From Archaeoglobus sp. JdFR-27 (GTDB lineage: Archaea > Halobacteriota > Archaeoglobi > Archaeoglobales > Archaeoglobaceae), in contig MTMO01000039.1 in assembly GCA_002011235.1 (NCBI GenBank), positions 1-55,997 on the forward strand: a stretch of 55,997 nucleotides of DNA, in the 5' to 3' direction. Every line of letters starts with the position of its first letter. Within the stretch, counting starts at the first letter, position 1. The position numbers and the translations under genes were made by a program. The notes below the pieces were generated by a model. That model saw only the letters and a list, made by a program, of their open reading frames with translations, made no database searches and was not told the DNA's origin. Shown in pieces: positions 1-8,042 of this stretch.

Positions 1-98
1 AAAACAGTAGCTGCTATTGCTGCAACAAGTACCATTGCTATAAAGACTATCAGTGTTCCAATCCCTACTTGTCCCTTCTCATCCTTCCAAAACTTCAT
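1..98 (-). CDS. flaB: Archaellin (archaeal flagellin), N-terminal fragment
   Basis: Only the first 32 codons lie in the window; the gene runs off the left edge. The product starts MKFWKDEKGQ and continues VGIGTLIVFIAMVLVAA, the class III signal peptide and hydrophobic assembly helix of archaellins. By comparison with known archaellins the prepilin peptidase should cut after Gly9, leaving Gln at +1 and Gly at +3. The protein would be secreted and built into the archaellum filament. A GGGTGA ribosome binding site lies about 8 bases upstream of the ATG. The nearby cheF gene supports a motility locus continuing to the left. Confidence 0.93.
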   Translation of the reverse strand, partial: MKFWKDEKGQVGIGTLIVFIAMVLVAAIAATV

Positions 99-123
99 TT
101 TTTTTCACCCTTTTTTCATTCTT

Positions 124-143
124 ATTACAATTATGATTGTAAT
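124..143 (-). promoter_or_regulatory. Perfect inverted repeat in the archaellin promoter/leader
   Basis: ATTACAAT-TATG-ATTGTAAT forms two perfect 8-base arms around a 4-base spacer, 26 bases upstream of the archaellin ATG. On the minus strand a TATA-like element (TTTATGTA, near 155-163) would put the transcription start in or next to this repeat. A protein bound here could block initiation. That it is an operator is inference; the symmetry is directly visible. Confidence 0.4.
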
Positions 144-225
144 AGTACATAAAGGTTTCTAACAAATTTTCAAATTTTAGAATTTTAAAAGATTTAAATT
201 TGTATATATATAATTGAAATATTAG

Positions 226-255
226 ATTTGAAATTTCACATTTGAAATTTCAAAT
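226..255. repeat. Two tandem GAAATTTC-centred elements
   Basis: ATTTGAAATTTCA occurs at 226-238 and again from 240, where it extends to the perfect 16-base palindrome ATTTGAAATTTCAAAT (240-255). The spacing is 14 bases. It lies between the 3' end of the ABC ATPase gene and the archaellin promoter. It may be an upstream regulator site or just AT-rich spacer. Confidence 0.4.
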
Positions 256-357
256 CCTACTCTAATGATTATGAAGACCCTCCATTCAATTCTGAGCAGT
301 AAAGTGAAAATTTTCGAATTATTTAAGCCATTAGCATTTTTCCCTTTAGATGAGAAG

Positions 358-1176
358 TCAGTGGTCATTCACTAGACTAAAATAGACATCCTCAAGTCTG
401 GGTGATTTTTGCTCCATTCCTGTAATCTTACCACCTTTAATAATTACATCTTTTATGAAGTCATTAAGTTCTTCAATACTGGAAGTTGTAAAGAAGTCCT
501 TTTTTCCATTTATTGTATAATATAACACGTATTCTTTGTTAATATCTATTAATTCATCTAATCTACCATAATAAAGCATTTTTCCGCTCTTTAAGATGAC
601 AACTTTATCGCAGATGGATTCGACATAATACATATTGTGTGCAGAAAACAAGATTGCTTTATCTTTCTTCAACTCCTCCATTAATTTGGCTATGAAGAGA
701 GAAGTGATTGGGTCTAACCCTCCAGTAGGTTCGTCATATACCAAAATTTTTGGGTTGTGAATTAAAGTTCTAGCAATAGATAACTTCCTTCTCATACCCT
801 TTGAAAATTCGGATATCTGTTTGTTTTGTAGATTCAACATTTTTAAAAGTTTTTCAGCCTCTTTTCCAGCTAAATCAGATGGAATGTTATACAAACTTGC
901 AAAAAAAGTTAGATACTCAATTGCATTCATCCCTTCATACAAGGAATCTATCTCTGGCAAATAACCTATATTTTTTCTTACATCGCCTACTTCAGAATAT
1001 TCAACTCTACCAGCAGTTGGTTTTATGAGTCCAACAATGATCTTCATTGTTGTTGATTTTCCAGCTCCATTTTCACCTATTAATCCAACAATTTCACCTT
1101 TTTTAACTTCGAAATTGACATTATCTAAAGCTAAAAAATCATTGTACTTTTTTGTTAAGTTGATGATCTTAAGCAT
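358..1176 (-). CDS. ABC-2 type transporter ATP-binding protein (NatA/CcmA type)
   Basis: A 272-residue ABC ATPase that would power the exporter made by the two divergent permease genes. Visible motifs are Walker A (GENGAGKST, about residues 34-42), the signature (FSKGMRRKLSIA), Walker B with its glutamate (ILVYDEPTGGLDP), and the switch histidine (LFSAHN). The drug/Na+/polysaccharide export subfamily has this single-domain length. It is transcribed away from the permeases, with only 42 bases between starts, so the two promoters overlap. The substrate cannot be read from sequence. Confidence 0.92.
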   Translation of the reverse strand: MLKIINLTKKYNDFLALDNVNFEVKKGEIVGLIGENGAGKSTTMKIIVGLIKPTAGRVEYSEVGDVRKNIGYLPEIDSLYEGMNAIEYLTFFASLYNIPSDLAGKEAEKLLKMLNLQNKQISEFSKGMRRKLSIARTLIHNPKILVYDEPTGGLDPITSLFIAKLMEELKKDKAILFSAHNMYYVESICDKVVILKSGKMLYYGRLDELIDINKEYVLYYTINGKKDFFTTSSIEELNDFIKDVIIKGGKITGMEQKSPRLEDVYFSLVNDH

Positions 1177-1218
1177 AAACTCAGTTAAAAATTTAAATAT
1201 ATTAGGATTTCTAATACT

Positions 1219-2874
1219 ATGTCTAATACTATATTTAAAATCTCAAAACTGGAATTTAAAAAGTCAAAGAAAAAGTATTCAAAAAGATTTGTTGCAATAT
1301 TGGTTTTGCTTGTGATCATATCTACATTTTCAGCCTATTATTCAGCTATTAGCGGAGTCAAGTCGGATTATATGTTATATAGAATTGCTACACCATATAA
1401 GATAGATGATCCAAGATATGTCATATACGATTTAAGCTATAGTGATGCCATACAATATTTAAATACGGAAAAAATTGATGTGTATTCAGGTACGAACTAT
1501 GTTATTCTGAGCGGTACAGATAAATCCCTCTCCGCTGGGGACGAGTTAAGAGATTATCTTGAGAATAAATACAAGGAGTATCTGTTTGAAAAATATGGAG
1601 AAAAAGCGTTTCCTGTCTTGGTTTCTGTTGAATATTTAGAAAGAAAACTCAAACCATCATTTGAAAAACCAAAATCAGTAGGAATAAAAGGAGGAAAAGA
1701 AATTGAGAAAATCGAAAAAATTGAGAAAAAAGTTGAAAGAGTTGGAAGTAAAGAAACCCCACTAACTTTACCAACTGGCAAATCTACTAAGTTTAGGTTA
1801 GAGTATTCCACACCAGACAAGATAACCTCGCCCAGTTTACTGGAAAAACTTATCTATTCGTTCTTTTTTGTAGTTCCGTCATTCTTTGTAATCCAAGTTT
1901 TTTCATCATCTCTCATAGAAGATAAAATCTCGAGGAGAATTGAGGTTTTGATCCCAGCAGCTCGAAGTTATGAGGTTATTTTGGGGAAGGTTTTTCTGTA
2001 TCTGGTATTCTCGTTATTAAGTGTTGTAATAGTTTCCTTGATATTTGGTGAAAGCGTTATTTGTCTGCTCTTCATCTTTCCAATCATACTCTTTTTAATG
2101 GCAGTTCAATGCTTTACATCCATAATTTCGAGGAGTTATAGAGAATTAACTTTTCTTTCACTATCTCTCTCTTTATTATTAACGACTTATGTTTTTATTC
2201 CAGCAATATTTTCAGGTACTATTCCCGTCAGTAAAATATCTCCCATCACTTTAATGCTATCATTTTTTGAGACTTCGAAGATAAATGTTCGAGAATACGT
2301 CTTTTCCACTTTTCAGTTCTACTCGATGGCTTTTATTCTATTCCATCTATCCTCAAAGGCAATGGATTCCGAAATACTGTATTCAAAGAGCATACTAAAT
2401 AAAATCGTGTTGTTAAACGAGAAAATTATTAAAAGAAGTAGTTACGTGTTTGCAGCTTCAATATCTTCAATTCCATTTGTTTTCATGGTAGAGTTCTTCT
2501 TGTTATCCATGCTCTTTATACTTCCACAAGTCTACTCAATTCCAATTTTAATCGCGTCAATAGCTTTAGTTGAGGAGACTTTTAAAGCCTCTTTCGTTTA
2601 TGCTGCATACAAAAACAGTGCAAACCTGTATATTTCAGCTCTCCTCTCGGCTCTAGGGTTTTTTATTGGCGAGAAAATAATAGTAATGCTGAATATCGCA
2701 ACTCAGTACAATTTTCTCTTTCTTTCCAAGTTTTTGGTATTCCCTTTACTCCTGCATTGCCTGACGATGCTGGTATTTGCATCTCTACTCAGGTTTGGTT
2801 TTGATAGAGCTTTGGCAGTTTCAATTACCATACATTACATATACAACTATGCAATGGTGGTGATGCTGCTTTGA
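1219..2874 (+). CDS. ABC-2 permease fused to a PrsW-like intramembrane protease domain
   Basis: 551 residues. The N-terminal two thirds look like an ABC-2 permease: one membrane segment near residues 24-45, a long extracytoplasmic loop containing a charged IEKIEKIEKKVE stretch, then several segments. The last ~150 residues are a second membrane domain with the motif set of PrsW-type glutamic/metallo proteases: EETFK (E452, E453, K456), FFIGEK (E485), a histidine in LLLHCL (H513) and HYIYN (H539, N543). The start is an ATG with a TATA-like element about 25 bases upstream and no clear RBS. It overlaps the next permease by four bases. Related permease/CPBP-protease fusions are known in bacteria. 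Protease activity is inferred from motifs. Confidence 0.8.
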   Translation: MSNTIFKISKLEFKKSKKKYSKRFVAILVLLVIISTFSAYYSAISGVKSDYMLYRIATPYKIDDPRYVIYDLSYSDAIQYLNTEKIDVYSGTNYVILSGTDKSLSAGDELRDYLENKYKEYLFEKYGEKAFPVLVSVEYLERKLKPSFEKPKSVGIKGGKEIEKIEKIEKKVERVGSKETPLTLPTGKSTKFRLEYSTPDKITSPSLLEKLIYSFFFVVPSFFVIQVFSSSLIEDKISRRIEVLIPAARSYEVILGKVFLYLVFSLLSVVIVSLIFGESVICLLFIFPIILFLMAVQCFTSIISRSYRELTFLSLSLSLLLTTYVFIPAIFSGTIPVSKISPITLMLSFFETSKINVREYVFSTFQFYSMAFILFHLSSKAMDSEILYSKSILNKIVLLNEKIIKRSSYVFAASISSIPFVFMVEFFLLSMLFILPQVYSIPILIASIALVEETFKASFVYAAYKNSANLYISALLSALGFFIGEKIIVMLNIATQYNFLFLSKFLVFPLLLHCLTMLVFASLLRFGFDRALAVSITIHYIYNYAMVVMLL

Positions 2875-3899
2875 GAGTCTCGATCGTATTGAGACTCGCA
2901 TTAAAAGATTTAAAGGGGATGGTTAAGGAGAGAACTTTCGTAAGTGTGATGGTACTGCTTATTTTTGTCACCTCTTTTTCTTCAGTAATAACTTTCGGCA
3001 TTCTAACTCTATACAATCCAGAGTACGTGGGATTTGCGATAGAGAAGGAAGCTAACGTGGCATTAGTTGGTAATGCCCCCATGCTTGAAAAAATTATGAA
3101 AGTTAAAAAGTACGATTCCTTGCAAAAAGCCTTCAGAGATTTTTATGAAGGCGATATCGATGCAATAATAGTTGCAAATGAGAGCTCAAAAAGTTATTTA
3201 AGAGTTTATTTGCCGAAGGAGGAGATTAAAGCAATTCAGACCTCGTTGTTTATCAAGGAAAAGTTGGTGAAGTACGAGAAAGAGTTAAGGAGAAGGAATA
3301 GCATTCCAATCTTTGAACTTTCATTTTATGCAAAAGGTAAGAGAATCGATTTGCCGCAAGGCGTCTCAATTTCTTTCAAGTTCATTTACGTTGTTTTGAT
3401 TCCATTGCTGATGATTACAACTGCTGTGAGTGCCGCAGGATTGTTAATTGATAGCATGACAGAGGAAATTGAAACAAAAACCTTAGAGCTGCTAAAGTCT
3501 TCTCCCCTATCTAGCACTGAAATTTCCATTGGAAAAATCCTTGCATCCTACATCTTATCAGCTACATTAACACCTATATGGATAATTTTAGTTATAGCTA
3601 ACGGGATAGATATTCACAATGTTGCTTTAGTGTTTTCACTCTCTCTATCTTTCTCTCTTATGCTTATTTCTCTAGCCTACACACTCAGTGTGGTTATAAA
3701 AGATAGAGAAAGGAGCCAGCTAGTCTTTTCGATAGTTATAATATCGATTATACCTCTTCTTTTCACGAATCCATTCAGTCCAGTAGGTTTGGTTGGAAGG
3801 ATTGCAGCAAATGGGTACTTTAGCTTATTTGAGCCCATTGTTTATCTTATTACGTCATTAATTGTTTTACTAAGTTTAGTGAAAATTCTAAAGATCTAA
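2871..3899 (+). CDS. ABC-2 type transporter permease
   Basis: 342 residues. One N-terminal membrane helix (about 22-46) is followed by a soluble domain to about residue 170, then five to six C-terminal helices, the usual ABC-2/NatB half-exporter plan. The cytoplasmic stretch EEIETKTLELLKSSPLS is the coupling region typical of this family. The TTG start overlaps the previous stop as TTGA, with GGTGGTGAT just upstream, indicating coupled translation with the protease-fused permease. The two permeases probably form a heterodimer with the divergent ATPase. Confidence 0.88.
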   Translation: MRVSIVLRLALKDLKGMVKERTFVSVMVLLIFVTSFSSVITFGILTLYNPEYVGFAIEKEANVALVGNAPMLEKIMKVKKYDSLQKAFRDFYEGDIDAIIVANESSKSYLRVYLPKEEIKAIQTSLFIKEKLVKYEKELRRRNSIPIFELSFYAKGKRIDLPQGVSISFKFIYVVLIPLLMITTAVSAAGLLIDSMTEEIETKTLELLKSSPLSSTEISIGKILASYILSATLTPIWIILVIANGIDIHNVALVFSLSLSFSLMLISLAYTLSVVIKDRERSQLVFSIVIISIIPLLFTNPFSPVGLVGRIAANGYFSLFEPIVYLITSLIVLLSLVKILKI

Positions 3900-4076
3900 G
3901 TTAATTACATGCGAACTTTAACTCTATTCAAACTTAGAGACGTTTTATAATTATTGTATTAACTTAACACCTTAAAAAGATATATATTTTATGAAATTAA
4001 TCTAAGTTAAATCTATTATTAAAATTACTTTTCTGAGAGTAAAATTTAAAAACTTAAGAAATATTTTAAATATAAG

Positions 4077-4931
4077 ATGGAGAAAATAATAGCTGATTTT
4101 TGTGCAAAGTCTACAATAGCTTTAGAGGGGGGAGAAAAAAGAATTGAAGATTTTGAGAACTCCAGGGTGATACTGACAAATAGAAGGTTGGTTGTGGCGA
4201 GTAATAGGAGAAAAATTGTTGTAAATACATCTAGTGTATTTGATGTTAATAAGTTATATGTTCCTGAAGATTTGAAGGATGTTATGATGGAATCTATAAA
4301 GTTAGCTTTTTTTAATAATAACAAGCCAAACATAATTATCATCAAAAGTAGCGATAAAATACTCGAGAAATTCCTCTTTTTATTGTTAAAAACGATACTT
4401 GGAGGTAGTCGTGTGATATACAAGTATCCGGCAATTAAAGGTGGTGTGGTACTTAATACAAAATGGAAAGATGGAATTCTTAATATAGCTAGGAAGCAGA
4501 TTATAATTGATGAGATAAAGATAAAGTTGAGTTCTGTAAGAGATATAAGAAAGGATGTTAGATTGATTAAGAATAAGCAAGTTGAAATAATCAATGTTAG
4601 AGTAATGGAGAAAGGCGAATCAATAGTTTCTTACTTGCATATTCCAGATAAAAGAATTTTCAATTTATTTGGTAGATACATAAGCTTTGAGTACTTAGAT
4701 TTGCTTATGGTTGTAGAGAAAGCAAATCTAAGTATAATGGAGAAACGAGTACTTCAGACATTATATAGTGGGCTTTCAGTAGAAGATTTACCTTCGGTTC
4801 TTGGTTTGGAGGTAGTTGAAGTAAATGGAGTATTAATGAGTTTAGAGAAAAAGAAGATGATGGAAAAGGGTAAACTTACTCCCTACGGAGAGGTTGCAGT
4901 AAGTAGGTATATGGAGGAGGTTAATACGTAA
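4077..4931 (+). CDS. cheF: Archaeal taxis protein CheF
   Basis: 284 residues resembling CheF (DUF439) along its whole length: an N-terminal domain (EGGEKRIEDFENSRVILTNR) recalling a PH-like fold, a second domain with GRYISFEYLDLL, and a C-terminal winged helix (LSVEDLPSVLGLEVVEVNGV) ending in a basic segment. In haloarchaea and methanogens CheF links CheY to the archaellum motor. The archaellin gene 4 kb upstream agrees with this role. The ATG has no clear RBS, and a TATA-like AATTTAAAA element about 30 bases upstream suggests a leaderless mRNA. Confidence 0.85.
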   Translation: MEKIIADFCAKSTIALEGGEKRIEDFENSRVILTNRRLVVASNRRKIVVNTSSVFDVNKLYVPEDLKDVMMESIKLAFFNNNKPNIIIIKSSDKILEKFLFLLLKTILGGSRVIYKYPAIKGGVVLNTKWKDGILNIARKQIIIDEIKIKLSSVRDIRKDVRLIKNKQVEIINVRVMEKGESIVSYLHIPDKRIFNLFGRYISFEYLDLLMVVEKANLSIMEKRVLQTLYSGLSVEDLPSVLGLEVVEVNGVLMSLEKKKMMEKGKLTPYGEVAVSRYMEEVNT

Positions 4932-5249
4932 TTAGTCCATGATAAACAGTCTCTCCCTTTTTTTAACTCGATTATTAACATTCGTTTCAAGTATCCAAGT
5001 ACCATTGACCCTCTTTATTCTGAAAGGTTTCATTACGAATTCATCAACCACTTCTAGGTTCTCATTTAATACTATAGCTCTGAATGGGAAGAATACGAAA
5101 AAAGAATGTACATATTTAGAATTTAATTTTAATAAAAGAGCACTATCTTCTTTAATGCTTCTTCTGAACATTAGTCCAACTCCAGCCCTCCAACCCTTTT
5201 TAATTTTCACACTCCTTGCAATAATTTTCCCCTCTTTATTGACTATCAT
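4932..5249 (-). CDS. DUF192 family protein
   Basis: 105 residues with the DUF192 pattern: an early GVGLMFRRSI block, a central FFVFFPFRAIVLNENLEVVDE strand pair, then the KPFRI segment and a closing strand (WILETN). DUF192 proteins are small beta folds of unknown biochemical role, often exported in bacteria; no signal peptide is visible here. The gene converges on cheF with no space between the stops. Confidence 0.75.
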   Translation of the reverse strand: MIVNKEGKIIARSVKIKKGWRAGVGLMFRRSIKEDSALLLKLNSKYVHSFFVFFPFRAIVLNENLEVVDEFVMKPFRIKRVNGTWILETNVNNRVKKRERLFIMD

Positions 5250-5299
5250 TAAGACAAAATTTTAATATTCTTATTGTAAAAATTTATGGGGGAGTAAAG

Positions 5300-5629
5300 T
5301 TGAAGGATTTAAGTCCAGTGATTGATCCTGTAGCTATTAGGATTTTGTATGAAGCTATGAAGAAACCAGTTACAGTACAGGAAATTAGTGAAAGATTTGA
5401 CATCCCTCTTGCATCTTGTTATCGAAAATTCAAAGAATTGATTGAAAAAGGGTTAATTAAAGAAGCAGATAAGGTTTTAGTTGAAGGGCAAAAAAGAAGG
5501 ACGAGATATGTTGCAACAATAAACAAATTGATAATTGAAGTTAGTTCTGATGGTGTAAATATAAGTTGGGAGGAGAAAACTAAACCTGAAGAAATGTTAG
5601 ACCTTCTAAAACGTTTTTCTCAGAAGTAA
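5300..5629 (+). CDS. Winged-helix transcriptional regulator (ArsR-like)
   Basis: 109 residues. Residues 10-75 form a winged helix: AIRILYEAMKKPVTVQEI, then the recognition helix in LASCYRKFKELIEKGLI, then a basic wing KRRTRY. The rest is a short strand and helix with no visible sensor cysteines or metal ligands. The start is TTG with GGGGGA seven bases upstream; the ATG at 5287 hits a stop after two codons. The position next to cheF and DUF192 leaves the target open; control of the motility genes is possible but unproven. Confidence 0.78.
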   Translation: MKDLSPVIDPVAIRILYEAMKKPVTVQEISERFDIPLASCYRKFKELIEKGLIKEADKVLVEGQKRRTRYVATINKLIIEVSSDGVNISWEEKTKPEEMLDLLKRFSQK

Positions 5630-5789
5630 TTATTTGAGTTTTGTAATCATAGCTTTTAGCTCTCTTCTCTTAAAAAGTAATCTTTGGCAGCTACAAACTT
5701 CAGTGTGGTACACAATCGTCTAGGTATTCGAGGCAAAAGTCCATATTTGAGCACGAAATAACCTTAAAAGTTTCGTTATCGTATATCAC

Positions 5790-5811
5790 TGTCTTTCCCA
5801 AAATTATTTTC
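5790..5811. repeat. Left terminal inverted repeat of the IS
   Basis: TGT followed by TTTCCCAAAATTATTTTC, matching the inverted right end with one mismatch and a one-base gap near the tip. Confidence 0.7.
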
Positions 5812-5829
5812 CAGTCAACTAAACAGATA

Positions 5830-6620
5830 TGTGAAACTAGAGGGAAAAAGAAGAGAATACCAACTAAGGAAATAGCAGAGATAGGAGGAATCTCAACAAG
5901 AAGAGTAAATCAGATCTACAGGCAATACAGGGAACAGGAAAGATTCCCAAGCTAAAGAAAACCAGGAAGACCCAAAAAAGAACTATCAGAGAAGAAAATA
6001 GAAGCCATATTGGAAGCATACAAAGAATACAGATGCAATGCAATTGTGTTGCAAACAATTTTAAGAAAGAAAGGTTACAACATAAGCAAGAACAATATAG
6101 AAGTGCTTAGAATGAACGGCTGTGCAAAGGAAGAGAAAGCTAAGCAAAAGAGAAAGAAGTGGATTTGCTATGAAAGAGAGCATTCCATGTCTTTATGGCA
6201 TACTGACTGGTTTTATTATAATAAAAAATGGATAATCGCCTGTTTAGACGACGCATCCCGCTTAGCAGTTGGTTATGGAGTATTTGATGAAGCAACTACT
6301 GAGAATACAATAAAAGTCTTGAAAGAAGCCATGGATAATTATGGTAACCTAAATCAATCCTTACTGATAGAGGAACTCAATTCTACGCTTCTGCGGGAGA
6401 GGAGAAAGTCAAAGGTATTTTTAAGTTTGAAAGATTCCTTGTTGAGAATGGAATTAAACATATTGTTGGGAGAGTAAATCATTATCAGACAAACGGAAAG
6501 ATAGAGAGGTTCTATGGGACTCTTGAAGCTAAGATGAGGTACTTCGATACAATAGATGAATTCATTGACTGGTACAATAACAAAAGACCTCACATGAGGT
6601 GGTTTGATGTTAGAAAATAA
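5830..6620 (+). pseudogene. Transposase pseudogene, integrase-core DDE type
   Basis: A ~265-codon transposase in pieces. The N-terminal helix-turn-helix (IPTKEIAEIGGISTRRV) is followed by an in-frame TAA at 5953-5955, then a GRPKKE linker and the catalytic core (LWHTDW with D1, ACLDDASR with D2). Near 6358-6370 a frameshift moves the rest to another frame, which continues TDRGTQFYA, NHYQTNGKIERFYG (catalytic E) and ends DWYNNKRPHMRWFDVRK. The GTG at 5830 is a possible original start but needs one more shift near 5842. The protein cannot be made as it stands. Confidence 0.85.
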
Positions 6621-6635
6621 TTTTAGGAAACTACA
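6613..6635. repeat. Right terminal inverted repeat of the IS
   Basis: GAAAATAATTTTAGGAAA followed by CTACA. It overlaps the last codons of the transposase remnant and is the inverse of the left end with one mismatch. Confidence 0.7.
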
Positions 6636-6686
6636 TCAGACTCTAGATTCCGAAACCTTCAAAAATCAGAGCATAGGATTCTTACC

Positions 6687-7097
6687 ATGGACGAACTTGA
6701 GAAGATCAGACAGAAAAAAATGAAGGAAATGATGGAGAAGATGCTTGGAGAACCCGAAACAAAACTTGAATTCCCTGATCGCCCCATCACCCTCACGTCT
6801 TCCAATTTTGATGAAGTTTTGAAGAAATACAAGTATGTTGTTGTTGATTTCTGGGCGGAGTGGTGTGCCCCATGCAGACTGTTAGCTCCTACAATTGAAT
6901 CACTTGCAAAGGAGTACGCTGGGGATGTAGTTTTCGGTAAGCTTAATACTTCGGAAGAGCAGGAAATAGCAAATAGGTATGCTATCACAGCCATCCCATC
7001 TCTAATCTTTTTCAGAAACGGTAAACCGGTTGATAAGATCGTCGGTGCGGTTCCAAAAGGAGATATAATCAGATGGATTAGAAGGAACATGGGCTGA
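6687..7097 (+). CDS. trxA: Thioredoxin
   Basis: 136 residues with a charged, methionine-rich N-terminal extension of about 35 residues and then a complete thioredoxin fold. The active site is WCAPC (C60, C63), a small variation on WCGPC, and the cis-proline loop AIPSLIFF is present. No signal peptide is seen, so it should act as a cytoplasmic disulfide reductase. It stands alone just after the insertion sequence, so its promoter may have been altered by that insertion. Confidence 0.92.
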   Translation: MDELEKIRQKKMKEMMEKMLGEPETKLEFPDRPITLTSSNFDEVLKKYKYVVVDFWAEWCAPCRLLAPTIESLAKEYAGDVVFGKLNTSEEQEIANRYAITAIPSLIFFRNGKPVDKIVGAVPKGDIIRWIRRNMG

Positions 7098-7159
7098 TCA
7101 TCAAAATCTCCCTTTAATCGTTTTTAAAATTTAAACCAAAATTTTAATCCATTTTTGTG

Positions 7160-7747
7160 CTACAAGCTAGATAGAAGTGTTAGTAGAAAAGGAACAAGAA
7201 TCGATATGAAAAATCCATGGATGAAGGCTATCAGTGCATTTTCTGAGCTTGAGAACTTTGCTATGAGGGGGAGGGTCGTATCCATTGTTGTTGCACCACC
7301 TATTGAGATGCCAGTAGTTTTATCCCGCAGTTTTGGATAGATAAGGAAAGTTAAGATTTCTCTTAAAAAATTGGATGTAAATCCAAGAGCTCCAGCAAAA
7401 GCTCCGATTGTTTTCGCAAGGAAAGGGCCCGTTAATGAGTACCACCCCATTCCAGCTGCCACGCTCGCTGCAAGGATTAGGGGCAGGTTTGTGAAATAAT
7501 ATATTATTATCCCAGCAAATACAGATCCCAAAGCAGTCCCCGCAGCAATTAAGCTTCCAACTTTCCATGATTTCCTAATCTTTTCCATTCTAGACTCCAT
7601 AAGTCCGAGATCCATCCCAATTAGGAAGATGAAAAAAATCAAGATCCAGTGGATCAAGTCTCCTGAAAAGCTGAATGCAAACTCTTTTGTTTTAAAACCA
7701 AGGGTTATACCTGCTAAAAGAACGAACAAAATTAGTGCAACGAACAT
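7160..7747 (-). CDS. lysO: LysO-type (DUF340) transporter, C-terminal half
   Basis: 195 residues, about six membrane helices, matching the larger C-terminal part of the lysine exporter LysO (YbjE). It has the acidic FLIGMDLGL segment and the conserved stretches AAGMGWYSLTGPFL and GGATTMDTTLPLI. Export of lysine, or of a toxic analogue, is the family role in bacteria; the archaeal substrate is unproven. GGTGA lies just upstream of the ATG, which follows directly on the stop of the N-terminal half gene. Confidence 0.82.
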   Translation of the reverse strand: MFVALILFVLLAGITLGFKTKEFAFSFSGDLIHWILIFFIFLIGMDLGLMESRMEKIRKSWKVGSLIAAGTALGSVFAGIIIYYFTNLPLILAASVAAGMGWYSLTGPFLAKTIGAFAGALGFTSNFLREILTFLIYPKLRDKTTGISIGGATTMDTTLPLIAKFSSSENALIAFIHGFFISILVPFLLTLLSSL

Positions 7748-8020
7748 TTATCTCACCGCTTTAAGCAGAATTTTGGAGAACATGTAGCTGAAAACCATCG
7801 TCGTCAAAGCGAAAACGATGGAGAGCTTACCGACCTGAGCCATCTCTTGAAGGTTGAGTTTTCTTCCAATGTCTAACCCCAGAAAGAATATCAAGAGGAA
7901 TAGGCTGATACTCATACTTTTTGATACGAAATCTTTTTCCTTTCTTACTTCTCTTCTTGATCTCTCGATCAAAACACCCAAAATTATACCTATGATGAGG
8001 GAAGCGAGGTACTCTATCAT
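7748..8020 (-). CDS. lysO: LysO-type (DUF340) transporter, N-terminal half
   Basis: 90 residues, about three membrane helices, with a basic linker ERSRREVRKEK and the acidic FFLGLDIGRKLN segment that mirrors FLIGMDLGL in the partner. In bacterial LysO both halves are one chain; here they are adjacent genes. The ATG at 8020 was preferred: the 18 upstream residues in frame are hydrophilic, absent from the family and overlap the signal peptidase gene. Confidence 0.75.
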   Translation of the reverse strand: MIEYLASLIIGIILGVLIERSRREVRKEKDFVSKSMSISLFLLIFFLGLDIGRKLNLQEMAQVGKLSIVFALTTMVFSYMFSKILLKAVR

Positions 8021-8042
8021 TGTACCATCTCTATCATTGAAT

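Larger units (their letters stand above)
5790..6635 (+). mobile_element. Decayed IS481-like insertion sequence
   Basis: An 846-base element bounded by 5'-TGT...ACA-3' and near-perfect terminal inverted repeats, almost filled by one broken transposase gene. The left end carries TTTCCCAAAATTATTTTC (5794-5811); the right end carries the same 18 bases inverted with one mismatch (6613-6630). The TGT/ACA termini and integrase-core transposase fit the IS481 group. I see no exact target duplication (flanks ATCAC and TCAGA share only TCA), which fits an old insertion. The outer boundary is inferred from the repeats. Confidence 0.75.

Noticed and set aside
1554-1820. Long open frames antisense to real genes throughout, such as 1554-1820 minus
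   Set aside because: They mirror confident genes, have biased composition (Ser/Phe/Leu-rich) and lack starts with promoters or RBS.
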